64,000 nt of DNA from the NCBI RefSeq assembly GCF_014646095.1, contig NZ_BMMU01000003.1, positions 452,987 through 516,986 on the forward strand, read 5' to 3'. Each line of letters opens with the position of its first letter. Position 1 is the stretch's first letter. Under the pieces are notes generated by a model. The model searched no databases, was not told the DNA's origin, and saw nothing but the letters and a program-made list of their open reading frames with translations. The DNA comes from Streptomyces lacrimifluminis (GTDB lineage: Bacteria > Actinomycetota > Actinomycetes > Streptomycetales > Streptomycetaceae). The translations under genes were made by a program, and so were the position numbers. Shown here one piece after another: positions 16,706 through 25,794 of the stretch.

Positions 16706-19654
16706 TCAGTCCCCGCTGTCTCCGCGCGGCCCGCTGTCCGGCACCAGGCCCTGCCGGGCAAGGCTGCCGTCCAGCCAGGCCGCGGCCAGTTCCACGCGGG
16801 AGCGGCAGCCGGTCCGCTGGAACAGCCGTGTCAGCCGCTGTTCCACGGTCTTCTCGCTGCACGCCAGCCGGGCGGCGATCTGCCGGTTGGTGGAGCCGTC
16901 GCTCACCATGGCGATCACGCGCACGTCCGGCTCGCTGAGCCCTTCCCTGGCCGTACGACGCCTGGGGAGCGACACGTTCCGCCGCCGCGCCGCCGCGCCG
17001 AGCAGGCTGCGCACGGGCGGCCCCATGTCCAGGGCGTGCGCGCTCCGCGTCGCCTCGGCCAGCCACCGCAGGGGGTCGTCGCCGACGTCCGTCAGGCACT
17101 GGCAGCAGTCCACGCTCAAGGGGAGGTCGACCCGCTGCCGCACCAATCGGTACGCGGCCAGCGCGCTCTCCGCGTCGCCGTGCACCATCCCGCGCCCCAC
17201 GAGCACCGCCTCGTACGTCATGGGCGAGGCAGCCTCCTCGTGCAGTGTCTCCAAGTACTCCAGAGTCTCCCGCGGCGCCTCTCGGTCGTTCCCCCGCACC
17301 GTGATCGACAGGATCCGCAGCACCACCCTGTCGACACCCGCGAGCAGTCCGTTCTCCCGAGCCCGCCGCACGTCGCGCCATGCCTGGGCCAAGGCCTCGT
17401 CCGAGTCTCCCGACCAGTACCGGATCCCCAGCCGCACCCGGGCCACCAGCGGATGGCCGACGGAGTCGGGGATCAGGTCCAGCCACTCGCGGGCGCGGCC
17501 GTACTCCCCGCGCATCAGCTGGATCTCGGCTGCCAGCGCCCGGGCCAGGTGTCCGACACCGGCCGCGCCGTCGGACCGGCCCCGCGTCTCGATCCGGCGG
17601 GCACACGACAGGGCGCTGTCCCACCGCCCCGTCAGATAGTCGCGCACCAGGGCGTGGTACCGCACGGCCGTGCTCTCTCCCAGTCCGACGTACCGCTCAC
17701 CGAGCACGGCCTGGAGAGCGCCCGCCAGATCCCCGTACGCGGCGGCGTTCCGCAGCCTGTCCAGGTCCGCTTCGCCGGGAGGGTTCCGCGCCATCCGCTG
17801 CCGGGCACGCGCGAACTCGCCACCGCTGCCCACAGCGGCGGCCAGCAGCCGTACTTCCCCGGGTGACGGGACCGGCCCGGAGCCGCACGCGTCGTCAGCC
17901 GGCCCGGACCGGAACGTCATCGGGGTGACCGGGCCGATCCCGTACGCTCCGCCGAGCGCCGCCAGCCCGGCGGCAGCAGGCATCTGTTCGAGCGCCGCAC
18001 GGTAGCGGGGATCGGCGTCGTCACCGTACGGGGACCGGTGTTCGTGGAGCGCGGACAGGGTCCACGCCCGGGTGACCCATTCCAGAGCGCCCCTGTCCTC
18101 GCCGTGCGGGCCGTCGAGGCAGGCGAGCAGCGGCTCCCCGAGGGCGAGTACACCGAGGTGGTCGGGGTGCCGCAGGCTCAGGGTGGCGGACTCGCGCAGC
18201 GCGCCGGGTGTTCCGGTGTCGTGCGGCGGCAGCCGCCGCGACGCCGGGTGGTCACCGTGGACGGCCCGGGGCAGGCCGGGCTCGGCACCGCCTTGGAAGG
18301 CGGGCGGCGGCAGCGCGAGAGCGCCGTCCGGTGCCGGGCCCGCCGCTGCCCCGTGGCCGTCCGGCCACGCCCGCCCAACGCCCGGCCGATCGGCCGGTGT
18401 TCCGGTGATCGTGGCGTACGGCGGCCACGGGCCCCCGGGATCGGGCAGCGTCCGCAGCGCCGCCGCGAGCGCCGGAACGGCGAACGCTGTCCGGCCGTCC
18501 GGGTCGACGGTCACGACCCGGTCCCTGACCAGGCCGTCCACCCTACGACCGACGGCTTCGACCGGCCCGTCCGACGACTTCGCGTCACCCGGGTCGAGCA
18601 ACCCGTCCGACGCCTGCACGCCACCCGGATCCAACCACCCGCCCGACAACCGCACACCACCTGGATCGAGCGACCCGTCCGACGCCCGAACGCCACCCGG
18701 ATCGAGCGACCCGCCCGACAGCCGCACGCCACGCAGTTCGTCGAGCCGAAGCCCGCCCTGGCCTGCCAGTCGGGCGAGGGTGACCGCCGTCGCGACCGTG
18801 TCGGCATCCGGTGGCGCGTCCGGCCAGCCGAGCCGGCCCAGCTCCGCGACGTCCGCCGTGAGCCGCAACCCGCCCTCCGGCACGGCCAGGCAGACCTGGC
18901 CGTCGAGTTCGAGCAGGCCGCCGCACTCCTTCAGCGAGGCGACAACCGACAGCACGGCCCCCGGGCTCCCCGCCAGCGGGCCCAGCGCTCGCGACACCGC
19001 CGTCACCAGGTCGGGTTCGACGGGGCGGCCCAGCCGCCGCACGACGAGCGCGCCGACGTCGGCCGGCGACAGCGGCCGCAGTTCGAGCACCCGGTCCGCC
19101 GCCGCGAGCAGCTGCGCTCCGGTGATCTGCCCCGGGCTCATCGGCCGGCCGGCCATCACCACCGGCACTCCAGCGGGGCGGAACACGCGCAGCAGCAGCC
19201 CCAGGGCCGAGGCCGTCCGCGCCGGCATCCGCTGGGCGTTGTCGAGGACCAGGGCGAAGGGGACGTGATGGGCGGCGTCCGCCAGTACCTCCCCCAGGGT
19301 CGACAGCAGGGCCACCTCGGCGCCCGGGCCGGCGGTTCGCAGTTGCACCCGGCGTACGGCGGTGACGCGCACCGGGAGCCGGCCGTCGTGGATCTTTGCG
19401 AGTACTCCGCAGACGGCGTCCGCGAGGGCGTCCGCGCCCGCCGGGCCCTCGGCGGCCTCCCAGCCGAGCCGCAGGACCTTGGCGCCCTTCTGGACCACCG
19501 TCCGGCGCGCCTGCTCCACCACGGCGGTCTTGCCGGTTCCGGCCCCACCGGTGACGAGTACGGTCCGCGCCTCGGCACCGGTCGTACGCAACGCCTCGGC
19601 CACGTCCCCGACTTCGCCGTCCCTGGCGACAAGAGGCGAACGGTCCTGCTGCAC
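16706..19654 (-). CDS. Large ATP-binding LuxR family regulator (LAL type) with tandem repeats
   Basis: A 982-residue LAL-type regulator: N-terminal P-loop ATPase (TGGAGTGKTAVVEQARR near residue 40; Walker-B-like FALVLDNAQRMPA), a long helical middle region, and a C-terminal LuxR helix-turn-helix (SDGSTNRQIAARLACSEKTVEQRLTRLF). LAL regulators act as large ATP-dependent activators of clusters. Unusually, about residues 312-371 hold five 12-residue tandem units of the form LSGGSLDPGGVR, inside what would be the STAND linker. It is convergent with the WXG100 pair and divergent from a second, similar regulator (108-bp gap), a layout that suggests shared or cross control of the T7SS genes. The family is certain; the target genes are not. 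Confidence 0.9.
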   Translation of the reverse strand: MQQDRSPLVARDGEVGDVAEALRTTGAEARTVLVTGGAGTGKTAVVEQARRTVVQKGAKVLRLGWEAAEGPAGADALADAVCGVLAKIHDGRLPVRVTAVRRVQLRTAGPGAEVALLSTLGEVLADAAHHVPFALVLDNAQRMPARTASALGLLLRVFRPAGVPVVMAGRPMSPGQITGAQLLAAADRVLELRPLSPADVGALVVRRLGRPVEPDLVTAVSRALGPLAGSPGAVLSVVASLKECGGLLELDGQVCLAVPEGGLRLTADVAELGRLGWPDAPPDADTVATAVTLARLAGQGGLRLDELRGVRLSGGSLDPGGVRASDGSLDPGGVRLSGGWLDPGGVQASDGLLDPGDAKSSDGPVEAVGRRVDGLVRDRVVTVDPDGRTAFAVPALAAALRTLPDPGGPWPPYATITGTPADRPGVGRAWPDGHGAAAGPAPDGALALPPPAFQGGAEPGLPRAVHGDHPASRRLPPHDTGTPGALRESATLSLRHPDHLGVLALGEPLLACLDGPHGEDRGALEWVTRAWTLSALHEHRSPYGDDADPRYRAALEQMPAAAGLAALGGAYGIGPVTPMTFRSGPADDACGSGPVPSPGEVRLLAAAVGSGGEFARARQRMARNPPGEADLDRLRNAAAYGDLAGALQAVLGERYVGLGESTAVRYHALVRDYLTGRWDSALSCARRIETRGRSDGAAGVGHLARALAAEIQLMRGEYGRAREWLDLIPDSVGHPLVARVRLGIRYWSGDSDEALAQAWRDVRRARENGLLAGVDRVVLRILSITVRGNDREAPRETLEYLETLHEEAASPMTYEAVLVGRGMVHGDAESALAAYRLVRQRVDLPLSVDCCQCLTDVGDDPLRWLAEATRSAHALDMGPPVRSLLGAAARRRNVSLPRRRTAREGLSEPDVRVIAMVSDGSTNRQIAARLACSEKTVEQRLTRLFQRTGCRSRVELAAAWLDGSLARQGLVPDSGPRGDSGD
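18542..18721 (-). repeat. 36-bp tandem repeat, five units, inside a LuxR regulator gene
   Basis: In-frame 36-bp units encode LSGGSLDPGGVR, ASDGSLDPGGVR, LSGGWLDPGGVQ, ASDGLLDPGDAK and a decayed fifth unit, SSDGPVEAVGRR. Copies 1-3 are very similar in DNA, which implies recent expansion by slippage or unequal crossover. Confidence 0.9.
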
Positions 19655-19761
19655 GACGACTCCTCGTTGGCCCCGTTCTCCGCACTCCGAACCGGCCGCA
19701 CGGACTGCGGAGTTCGGCCCGATGTCCCGGGCGGATCACCTGTTTTGCCGCCGGGTTCGCC

Positions 19762-22700
19762 ATGATGGCAGGTGTGAGAACCGACCGGGCCGCCCGGTCG
19801 GACCGAGGCGAACGCCGCCCGGTACACGGGTCGTCGAAGGTTGTGGTGAGGACAGTGGCTGCCCGGACAGACGCCGAGTTGGTCCTGGGCGGCACGGCCG
19901 CGCGTTTCGACCGGACGGGCGCGCGCCTGTTCGGCCGGGAACGGGAGTCGGACGCGATCGACCGCGGCCTCCGCGATCCGGACGGGCCGCGTCTGGTCCT
20001 GGTCCGGGGCGAACGGGGCGTCGGGCGCAGCGCGTTCACACGTGCCGCCGCCGAGCGACTGCGCGCGGAAGGGATCACGGTCCTGGGGGTGGACTGCGTT
20101 CCCGGTGACGGCGAACGCCCGCTGCTCCTGGCGCTGCGCCTGGTCATGGCTCTGGAGGAGCACCGGTCCGGCGCGGCGAGGCGGCGGTCGGCGCGCCAGG
20201 CTGCCGTGGAGGCGCTGTCCGCCGTACAGCGGGGCGACCGCGCGGCGCTGGCCGAGGTGGTCGTCGGCGCTCTGACGCAGCCCACCCCCGCGACCGTGGT
20301 CGTCGAGGACGCCCAGCATGCCGACGCCGAATCCCTCGCCCTGCTCGGCGAGGCCGACCTCCGCCGGGTGCCGCCCGGCACCAGGCTGATGGTCACGGCG
20401 CTCCAGCACACCGGGCCGGACCGTACGGAGCCGTCTTCAGAGTCGGGCCGCGCCCTGGCACAGCTGGCTGGCAACCGCGCGGCACACACGATCGTGCTGC
20501 CGCGCCTCGGGCCCAAGGACGTCACCGCCGCGGTGGCAGAGCGGTTGCGGGCGACGCCCGATGCCGGCCTCGCACGGCGGGCCCACCGACTGAGCCACGG
20601 GATCCCCGGGGCACTCGACGCCCTGCTCGTCCAGTGGGCCGACCGGGACGAGATACGCGTGGTCGACAGGCAGGCCTTCCTGGCCCTCGGTGCGCCGGTA
20701 CCGGTGCTGCCGGACGGTGACCGGTACGTCGAGGCGCTGCGGGCTCTGGGGGAGCCCTGCTGGACGGTGGCCGCGGCGCTGAGCATCCTGTGGCCGCTCG
20801 GCCGGCCGGCCGAGGAGTGGGTCGCGGCCTCGACCGAGCTGTCCGCCGAGGCCGTCCACGACGGCATCCGCACGCTGGTGGACGAGGGCGTCGTGGACGA
20901 ACTGCCCGGGCAGGGCGGCGGCGCGGTGCGCGGCTGGACGTTCCGCGTACCGCTGATGGCACACGCCCTGCGGGAACGGCTGGGTCCGCTGGAGCGCGGT
21001 CGTCTGTCCGCCGCCGCGGTGGAAGCGCTGTGGGCGGGCGGGGCCCCGGAAGATCCACCCGGCCGACAGGACCTCCGGCCTCCGCCGGTGGCGGCGATCC
21101 TCGCCGAGGCGGACGCGAAGACCTATCTCCCGGACCGGATCGCCGACGCGGGCGTCCTGGTCGACCGCGAACGCGCGGTGACGGAACTGACGACTGCCGC
21201 GAGAGCGCTGTATCCCGACCACGAGCGCCGGGGGATGGTGCGGTGGCACCTGAGAGCCGTCCGCCTCATCGAGGAACCGATCGCGCGCGACCTCGCGATA
21301 CTGCGGTGCGGCCAGGCCGCCTTCGGCTGCGGTGACTACCGGACGGCCCGGGCAGCGGCCGGGCGGATCGTGTTCGACCCGGCCGAGGGCCTCGACCCGC
21401 TGGCGCTCTACGAGGCCGCCACCCTCCTGGTGGCGTCGGCGGGCATCGAGAGGGACTGGCCGGCACTGGACCGGATGGGCACCGCGGCATGGTGGGACGG
21501 ACTGCGCCTGCCCGCCATGGCCGCCGTGTCCGGCCGCGTCCAGGCCCTGTGGCAGTTGGAGAAGTGGCAGGAGGCACTGACCCTGCTGTCGCAGACCGAA
21601 CCGGTGTGGCAGTCCACCCCTGACAGCCGGGCGTTGCTGGAGTTGTTCCTCAATGTCGCGGAGTTCGTGCTGGGCCGGCCGGATCGGCTCACGCGCGCAC
21701 TGGCCCTGCCGGAGGTGCCGGGCCTGAGCCGGGACAAGGTGTTCGCGAGGAGCGTCGCGCAGCTCGACCTGCTGCTCGGCATCGGCGACCTGCGAGGGGC
21801 GACGTCCCTGCTGTCCGCCCGGGAGCTGACACCCGAGCTGCTGCCCGAGTCCAGCCGGTTCCTCCTGCATCACCTCCAGGGGCAGTGGGACGAGGCGCTC
21901 GCACTGGCCCGGCGGCTCATGGTCAACGGCGGGGTGCTGACCGCGGTACCCACGCACCATCTGCTCCCGGCCCGGACGGCGGCCGTCCTCCTCGCGCAGG
22001 GGCGCACCACCAGCGCGGACCGCCTGGTCAGCAGCGTGCGCGGGCGGGTGAGCGGACCGCTCGAACACTTCCTGGACCATGCCGCAGCCGAAGTGCGGCG
22101 GACCCTCGGCGATCTCGGCCGGGCCGAGGAGACACTGCGGCGCGGCCTTCGCGCGGCCCAGGAGCGTGGATCCGTCTACGGCACCGACGAGTTGTGGGCC
22201 TCTCTCGCCGAGGTGCACGTGGCAGCGGGACACACCGGTCGGGCGGCGGCCTGTCTGGAGCGCCTCGATCTGTTGGCCGAGCAGATGAACAGCGGACGGA
22301 CACGGCTGCTGTACCTGCTGACGTCCGGCAGACTCCGGCCGGACTCCGCGGCTGCCGGCAAACACCTGGCCGAAGCGGTCGAGCTGGCCCGCTCACGCAG
22401 TCAGCCGTTCGAAACGGCGGTCACGCTCCTGGCCGCGGTGCGCGCGAACGCGGGCCCGGCGACGCTGCTGCGCGAGGCGTACGAACTGTTCGGCGAGACG
22501 GGTGCCGCGCTGTGGCGTTTCCACACCCGGTCCGCGATGCGCGAGGCAGGCGTTGTCGTACCCGGTCGCAAGCAGGCCACGGCGGAGAACGACCACCTGC
22601 TGGGCATCCTGCTGGCGGAGGGCCTCACCAACCGCCAGATCTCCCACGTACTGCGGCTCAGCGAGGACGCGGTCGCGAACCGTCTGTCCAGGCTGTTCGC

Positions 22701-22779
22701 ACGCACCGGCATGCTCTCCCGCACCGAGGTCGTGTCAGCCGTGCTCACGGGCAGTCCGCTCACTCCGGACAGCCGCTGA
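19762..22779 (+). CDS. Large LuxR family regulator with degenerate P-loop
   Basis: A regulator of up to 1005 residues laid out like LAL proteins: an N-terminal STAND-type domain (RLVLVRGERGVGRSAFTRA near residue 75; ATVVVEDAQHADAESLALLG as Walker B region), a long tetratricopeptide-like helical middle, and a C-terminal LuxR HTH (AEGLTNRQISHVLRLSEDAVANRLSRLF). The P-loop reads GERGVGRS, so Arg replaces the invariant Lys; ATP binding may be weak or lost. It is divergent from the other large LuxR gene and upstream of a small LuxR gene. The start is uncertain: ATG 19762, GTG 19774 and GTG 19855 are all possible, and conserved sequence begins around ARTDAELVLGG. Confidence 0.87.
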   Translation: MMAGVRTDRAARSDRGERRPVHGSSKVVVRTVAARTDAELVLGGTAARFDRTGARLFGRERESDAIDRGLRDPDGPRLVLVRGERGVGRSAFTRAAAERLRAEGITVLGVDCVPGDGERPLLLALRLVMALEEHRSGAARRRSARQAAVEALSAVQRGDRAALAEVVVGALTQPTPATVVVEDAQHADAESLALLGEADLRRVPPGTRLMVTALQHTGPDRTEPSSESGRALAQLAGNRAAHTIVLPRLGPKDVTAAVAERLRATPDAGLARRAHRLSHGIPGALDALLVQWADRDEIRVVDRQAFLALGAPVPVLPDGDRYVEALRALGEPCWTVAAALSILWPLGRPAEEWVAASTELSAEAVHDGIRTLVDEGVVDELPGQGGGAVRGWTFRVPLMAHALRERLGPLERGRLSAAAVEALWAGGAPEDPPGRQDLRPPPVAAILAEADAKTYLPDRIADAGVLVDRERAVTELTTAARALYPDHERRGMVRWHLRAVRLIEEPIARDLAILRCGQAAFGCGDYRTARAAAGRIVFDPAEGLDPLALYEAATLLVASAGIERDWPALDRMGTAAWWDGLRLPAMAAVSGRVQALWQLEKWQEALTLLSQTEPVWQSTPDSRALLELFLNVAEFVLGRPDRLTRALALPEVPGLSRDKVFARSVAQLDLLLGIGDLRGATSLLSARELTPELLPESSRFLLHHLQGQWDEALALARRLMVNGGVLTAVPTHHLLPARTAAVLLAQGRTTSADRLVSSVRGRVSGPLEHFLDHAAAEVRRTLGDLGRAEETLRRGLRAAQERGSVYGTDELWASLAEVHVAAGHTGRAAACLERLDLLAEQMNSGRTRLLYLLTSGRLRPDSAAAGKHLAEAVELARSRSQPFETAVTLLAAVRANAGPATLLREAYELFGETGAALWRFHTRSAMREAGVVVPGRKQATAENDHLLGILLAEGLTNRQISHVLRLSEDAVANRLSRLFARTGMLSRTEVVSAVLTGSPLTPDSR

Positions 22780-22894
22780 CCTCCCCACACGCCGGTCCGA
22801 CCGCTCGTGCCAGATTCCCCTGTCATTAACGGACGAAGGGCCTCCGGGACCGAGCCGGGGCAACCTCACATGCCACGATCAGCTCCTGAACCAC

Positions 22895-23569
22895 ATGAAC
22901 CACTTCGAGTTCCCGATTGGGGAGCCAGTGCCTCAGCAGGTACTCACAGACACTGTGCGCGTGGCGATCCACGCGTCCGACCCCATCATCCGCGCCGGGC
23001 TGGCCAGTTGCCTCCGGGACGACCGTCGCGTTGACGAGGTCCCGCCGGACAGGCTCCATGAGGCCCACGTCGTCGTGGTCGCCGTGGACAATGCCGACGT
23101 CTCCACTCTCGACCTGCTGCGCGGCCTGAGCGACAAGCCCGACGTGCGTTTCGCGCTGGTGGTGGGGAGGCAGTGGCAGACCGACATCGCGGCAGCGGTC
23201 GACCTCGGGGTCCGTGCCGTGCTCTGGCGGAACTCCTTCACCCCCGCGAACTTCATCCGCACCCTGCTCTCCCTCGCGGAGGGCGGTGGCAGCCTCCCGC
23301 CCACCCTCCAGGGCACTCTGATGCAACAGATCCAGTGGGTCCAACGGGAGGTCCTCGCCCCCCGAAGCCTGGCGGCATCGGGGATCGCCCCGCGCGAGGC
23401 GGACGTGCTGCGCCTGGTCGCCGAGGGCAAGGAGTTCGCGGAGATCGCGACGAAGCTCTCGTACTCCGAACGCACCGTCAAATACATCCTCCACGGCGTG
23501 ATGAAGCGCATGCAGCTGCGCAACCGCGCCCACGCCGTCTCCTACGCCATACGCGCCGGCCTCATCTGA
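22895..23569 (+). CDS. Orphan LuxR-type response regulator with atypical receiver
   Basis: A 224-residue protein with a receiver-like N-domain and a C-terminal LuxR HTH (GIAPREADVLRLVAEGKEFAEIATKLSYSERTVKYILHGVM, read over 23385-23507). In the receiver, the strand that normally ends in the phosphorylated Asp reads HVVVVAVDNADV; aligned with the typical 'DLVLLDIRMPGMDG', the Asp is replaced by Ala. It is probably not controlled by phosphorylation, and no histidine kinase is nearby. The HTH is of the type widely conserved in Streptomyces next to large LuxR or T7SS genes. It lies 115 bp after the large LuxR gene on the same strand. Start: ATG 22895. Confidence 0.85.
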   Translation: MNHFEFPIGEPVPQQVLTDTVRVAIHASDPIIRAGLASCLRDDRRVDEVPPDRLHEAHVVVVAVDNADVSTLDLLRGLSDKPDVRFALVVGRQWQTDIAAAVDLGVRAVLWRNSFTPANFIRTLLSLAEGGGSLPPTLQGTLMQQIQWVQREVLAPRSLAASGIAPREADVLRLVAEGKEFAEIATKLSYSERTVKYILHGVMKRMQLRNRAHAVSYAIRAGLI

Positions 23570-23753
23570 CCCGCGGGCCCACCGCGCCCCGCAACCGCCG
23601 GATGCCCCGGCCTCGTCGTCGGCAGTGCGGTCGGCCGGGCGTCCAGGTTGTCCGTCACACAACGGTCCCGGACGCCCTGTCCGCGTTCCGGTACGCACCG
23701 TCTGCATGCGCGATGACTCGTCCGAGGCAGGGGCCGGGGGACGTCGTCGTACG

Positions 23754-24932
23754 ATGCCCAGCGTGACGCCCGACGACGACGCTCCGCTGCTCGCGGACCT
23801 CATGCCGTGGTCCGTCGCACCGCCACGGCTTGGCCGGGGGTGGCCGGCGGCCCCCGACGCGGCATCCCTGAAGGCACGCTGGGACGCCCTGCTGAAGGCC
23901 GAAGGACCGGACCGCGAAACCCTGTTCGAGCCGACGCGCTCCCGCACCCCGCACTCGGCGGTCGGACAGCTGCCCGGCCGGGCCGGTGGCACGGAGAAGC
24001 TCACCCGTGCCACCGGCCCCTGTGCGGAGCCGGTACGGGTCCTTCGGGCGCCCTTCGACGAGCAGTGGCTGATCCCGGACCACCGGCTGATCGACGCGGC
24101 GCGTCCGGAGTTGTGGCGGGTGGCGGACGAACGGCAGGTGTTCGTCGTCGAGGCGGCGACCGCGCCGGCCGACTCCGGCGGGCCCCCGCTGCTCGCCTCG
24201 GGTCTGCTGCCGCTGGTCCGCCCGGGCCGGGTCCGCCCGCTCTACCGGCGGCCCGGCGGCGCCGAACCCAACCTGGCCCCGGGCCTGTTGGATCACCTCG
24301 CCGGCCGTCTCGGCCATCGCCCCGACCCGCTCGACGTCCTCGCCTGGACCCTGGCCGCCGTACGCCCGGGGCTCGCCGTCCCGCTCACCGCGGACCCCGA
24401 ACTCTGGTCCCGGGGCGTCGAGTTGGGCTGCCGGGTGCTGTGGCTGATGCGACGGGACGGAGAGCGGCCCAAGCTGCCCGGCGGACGGCGCCCGTATGTG
24501 CGAGCGCCGCTGCCCTCCCGCCCGGTCACCGTCCACTACGACCGCGACGAGGAAACCCTCCGGGTCGACGACGACGGCCGGATCTCGCCGGTGCCGCCCG
24601 AGGCCTGGGACTTCGAGGTGGGCGGGGTACGGGTGCTTGAGCAGTGGCTGGCGGTGCGGGTGGGGGGTGCGGCCGAGCCCGGCACATTGGAGGCCATCCG
24701 GCCCACGACCTGGCCGCAGCCCTGGACCTCCGAGCTGCTGGAACTGATCACAGTACTGGCCCTGCTGGCGGAACTGCGCCCGCAGCAGGCCGAGTCGACG
24801 GTGACGGACCCGATCACGGCGACGGAGCTGCGGGAGTCCGGCGTACTCCCCGTTCCGGACACGGCACGTCGGCCGGCGTCGGTTCTGGACCACCACGAGG
24901 AGGGCCCGGAAGGCCAGTTCACGCTGCTCTGA
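23754..24932 (+). CDS. Stand-alone Type ISP restriction-modification specificity-domain protein
   Basis: A 392-residue protein that resembles only the C-terminal specificity (target recognition) part of Type ISP restriction-modification enzymes: the VLRAPFDEQWLIPDHRLIDA segment followed by LWRVADERQVFVVE and, later, PLYRRPGG and AWTLAAVR. Full Type ISP enzymes such as LlaGI are about 1500 residues and also carry nuclease, helicase and methyltransferase domains, none of which is present or nearby. Short versions like this are, to my knowledge, common in Streptomyces and are annotated by homology only. Start: ATG 23754, or the in-frame GTG at 23763. It is not obviously in an operon. Confidence 0.7.
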   Translation: MPSVTPDDDAPLLADLMPWSVAPPRLGRGWPAAPDAASLKARWDALLKAEGPDRETLFEPTRSRTPHSAVGQLPGRAGGTEKLTRATGPCAEPVRVLRAPFDEQWLIPDHRLIDAARPELWRVADERQVFVVEAATAPADSGGPPLLASGLLPLVRPGRVRPLYRRPGGAEPNLAPGLLDHLAGRLGHRPDPLDVLAWTLAAVRPGLAVPLTADPELWSRGVELGCRVLWLMRRDGERPKLPGGRRPYVRAPLPSRPVTVHYDRDEETLRVDDDGRISPVPPEAWDFEVGGVRVLEQWLAVRVGGAAEPGTLEAIRPTTWPQPWTSELLELITVLALLAELRPQQAESTVTDPITATELRESGVLPVPDTARRPASVLDHHEEGPEGQFTLL

Positions 24933-24940
24933 CCGACCCG

Positions 24941-25012
24941 GCAGGGGTGCGGGGCGTGACATCGCGCGACTCCGCCGCGTGGGCGCACTCAGCCACGACG
25001 GACCCGCACCCG
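24941..25012. repeat. Dispersed Streptomyces-type intergenic element
   Basis: This segment resembles 49383-49456: both hold a 'GGGGTGCGGGGC...CTCCGCCGCG...GCG...AGCC...GGACCCGCA'-like order. It fills the gap between two convergent genes. Such elements are common in Streptomyces intergenic DNA and may act as transcript ends. Confidence 0.5.
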
Positions 25013-25016
25013 ACAG

Positions 25017-25730
25017 TCAGCCCCGCTGCGCGAACCCATCAAGCACCCGCAGAAGCATCCGCTCGAACACCGCCTCCAGGTCGATCGGCCCCGCGTCCTC
25101 CAGGAACGCCGCCGCCATCCGCGGGTACGCCCCGCTCGCCACCTGCCCCCCGAGATACCCGGTCCGCATCGCGCTCTCCTGCTCCTCCGACCACGGCAGG
25201 GACCGCGCCCGCTCGGCCGTCGCCAACTCGTTGCCGACGTACGTGGTCACCAGGCCGTTGAGCATCGCGATCAGCTCGAACTTCGTGCCGTAGGGGGCGT
25301 CGAACGAGTCGAGGCAGGTCAGACAGTGTTCGAGATAGCGCAGGGCGTTGGGGCTGAAGCCGTAGACCGGGGACATCAGCCGCAGTAGCCAGGGATGGCG
25401 GTACATGAGGGCGCGTGTCTGGTGGGCCACCCGGAGCATGTCGGCGCGCCAGTCGCCCGACGGCTCCCACAGTTCGTGCTCACCGCTGATGGCGTCAACC
25501 ATCAGCTCGTACAGGTCCTCCTTGCGGGGGACATAGTTGTAGAGCGACATCGTGCCGCAGCCGAGTTCGGCCGCGACGTGCCGCATCGAGGCCGCGTCGA
25601 GCCCCTCCGCGTCCGCGATCCGCACCGCGGCAGCCGCGATGTCGGCGCGGCTGTACGCAGCCTTTGGACCCCGGCCCGCACGTTCGGGACGCGTCCAGAT
25701 CACTTCGGGTACGGCGGCTCGGCCGGCCAT
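25017..25730 (-). CDS. TetR/AcrR family repressor of the divergent ABC exporter
   Basis: A 237-residue TetR-family protein. The N-terminal HTH is at about 30-75 (IADAEGLDAASMRHVAAELG followed by TMSLYNYVPRKEDLYELM). The C-terminal ligand domain (TetR_C type) contains RHPWLLRLMSPVYGFSPNAL. The ATG at 25730 has an upstream GGTGATGATC/GAGGTG site. It is divergent from a DrrA-type ATPase gene with two near-identical palindromes in and just after the 64-bp gap, the standard layout for a TetR repressor controlling a drug exporter and itself. Confidence 0.93.
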   Translation of the reverse strand: MAGRAAVPEVIWTRPERAGRGPKAAYSRADIAAAAVRIADAEGLDAASMRHVAAELGCGTMSLYNYVPRKEDLYELMVDAISGEHELWEPSGDWRADMLRVAHQTRALMYRHPWLLRLMSPVYGFSPNALRYLEHCLTCLDSFDAPYGTKFELIAMLNGLVTTYVGNELATAERARSLPWSEEQESAMRTGYLGGQVASGAYPRMAAAFLEDAGPIDLEAVFERMLLRVLDGFAQRG

Positions 25731-25758
25731 TGATCATCACCTCGACCACCCATCGTAG

Positions 25759-25777
25759 TTACGTACGCCGTACGTAA
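25759..25777. promoter_or_regulatory. TetR operator 1 (perfect palindrome)
   Basis: TTACGTACGCCGTACGTAA: 9-bp arms around a single central base, midway between the divergent tetR and ABC genes. Very likely the main TetR binding site. Confidence 0.85.
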
Positions 25778-25794
25778 TGCGCTACGGTCGCCGC

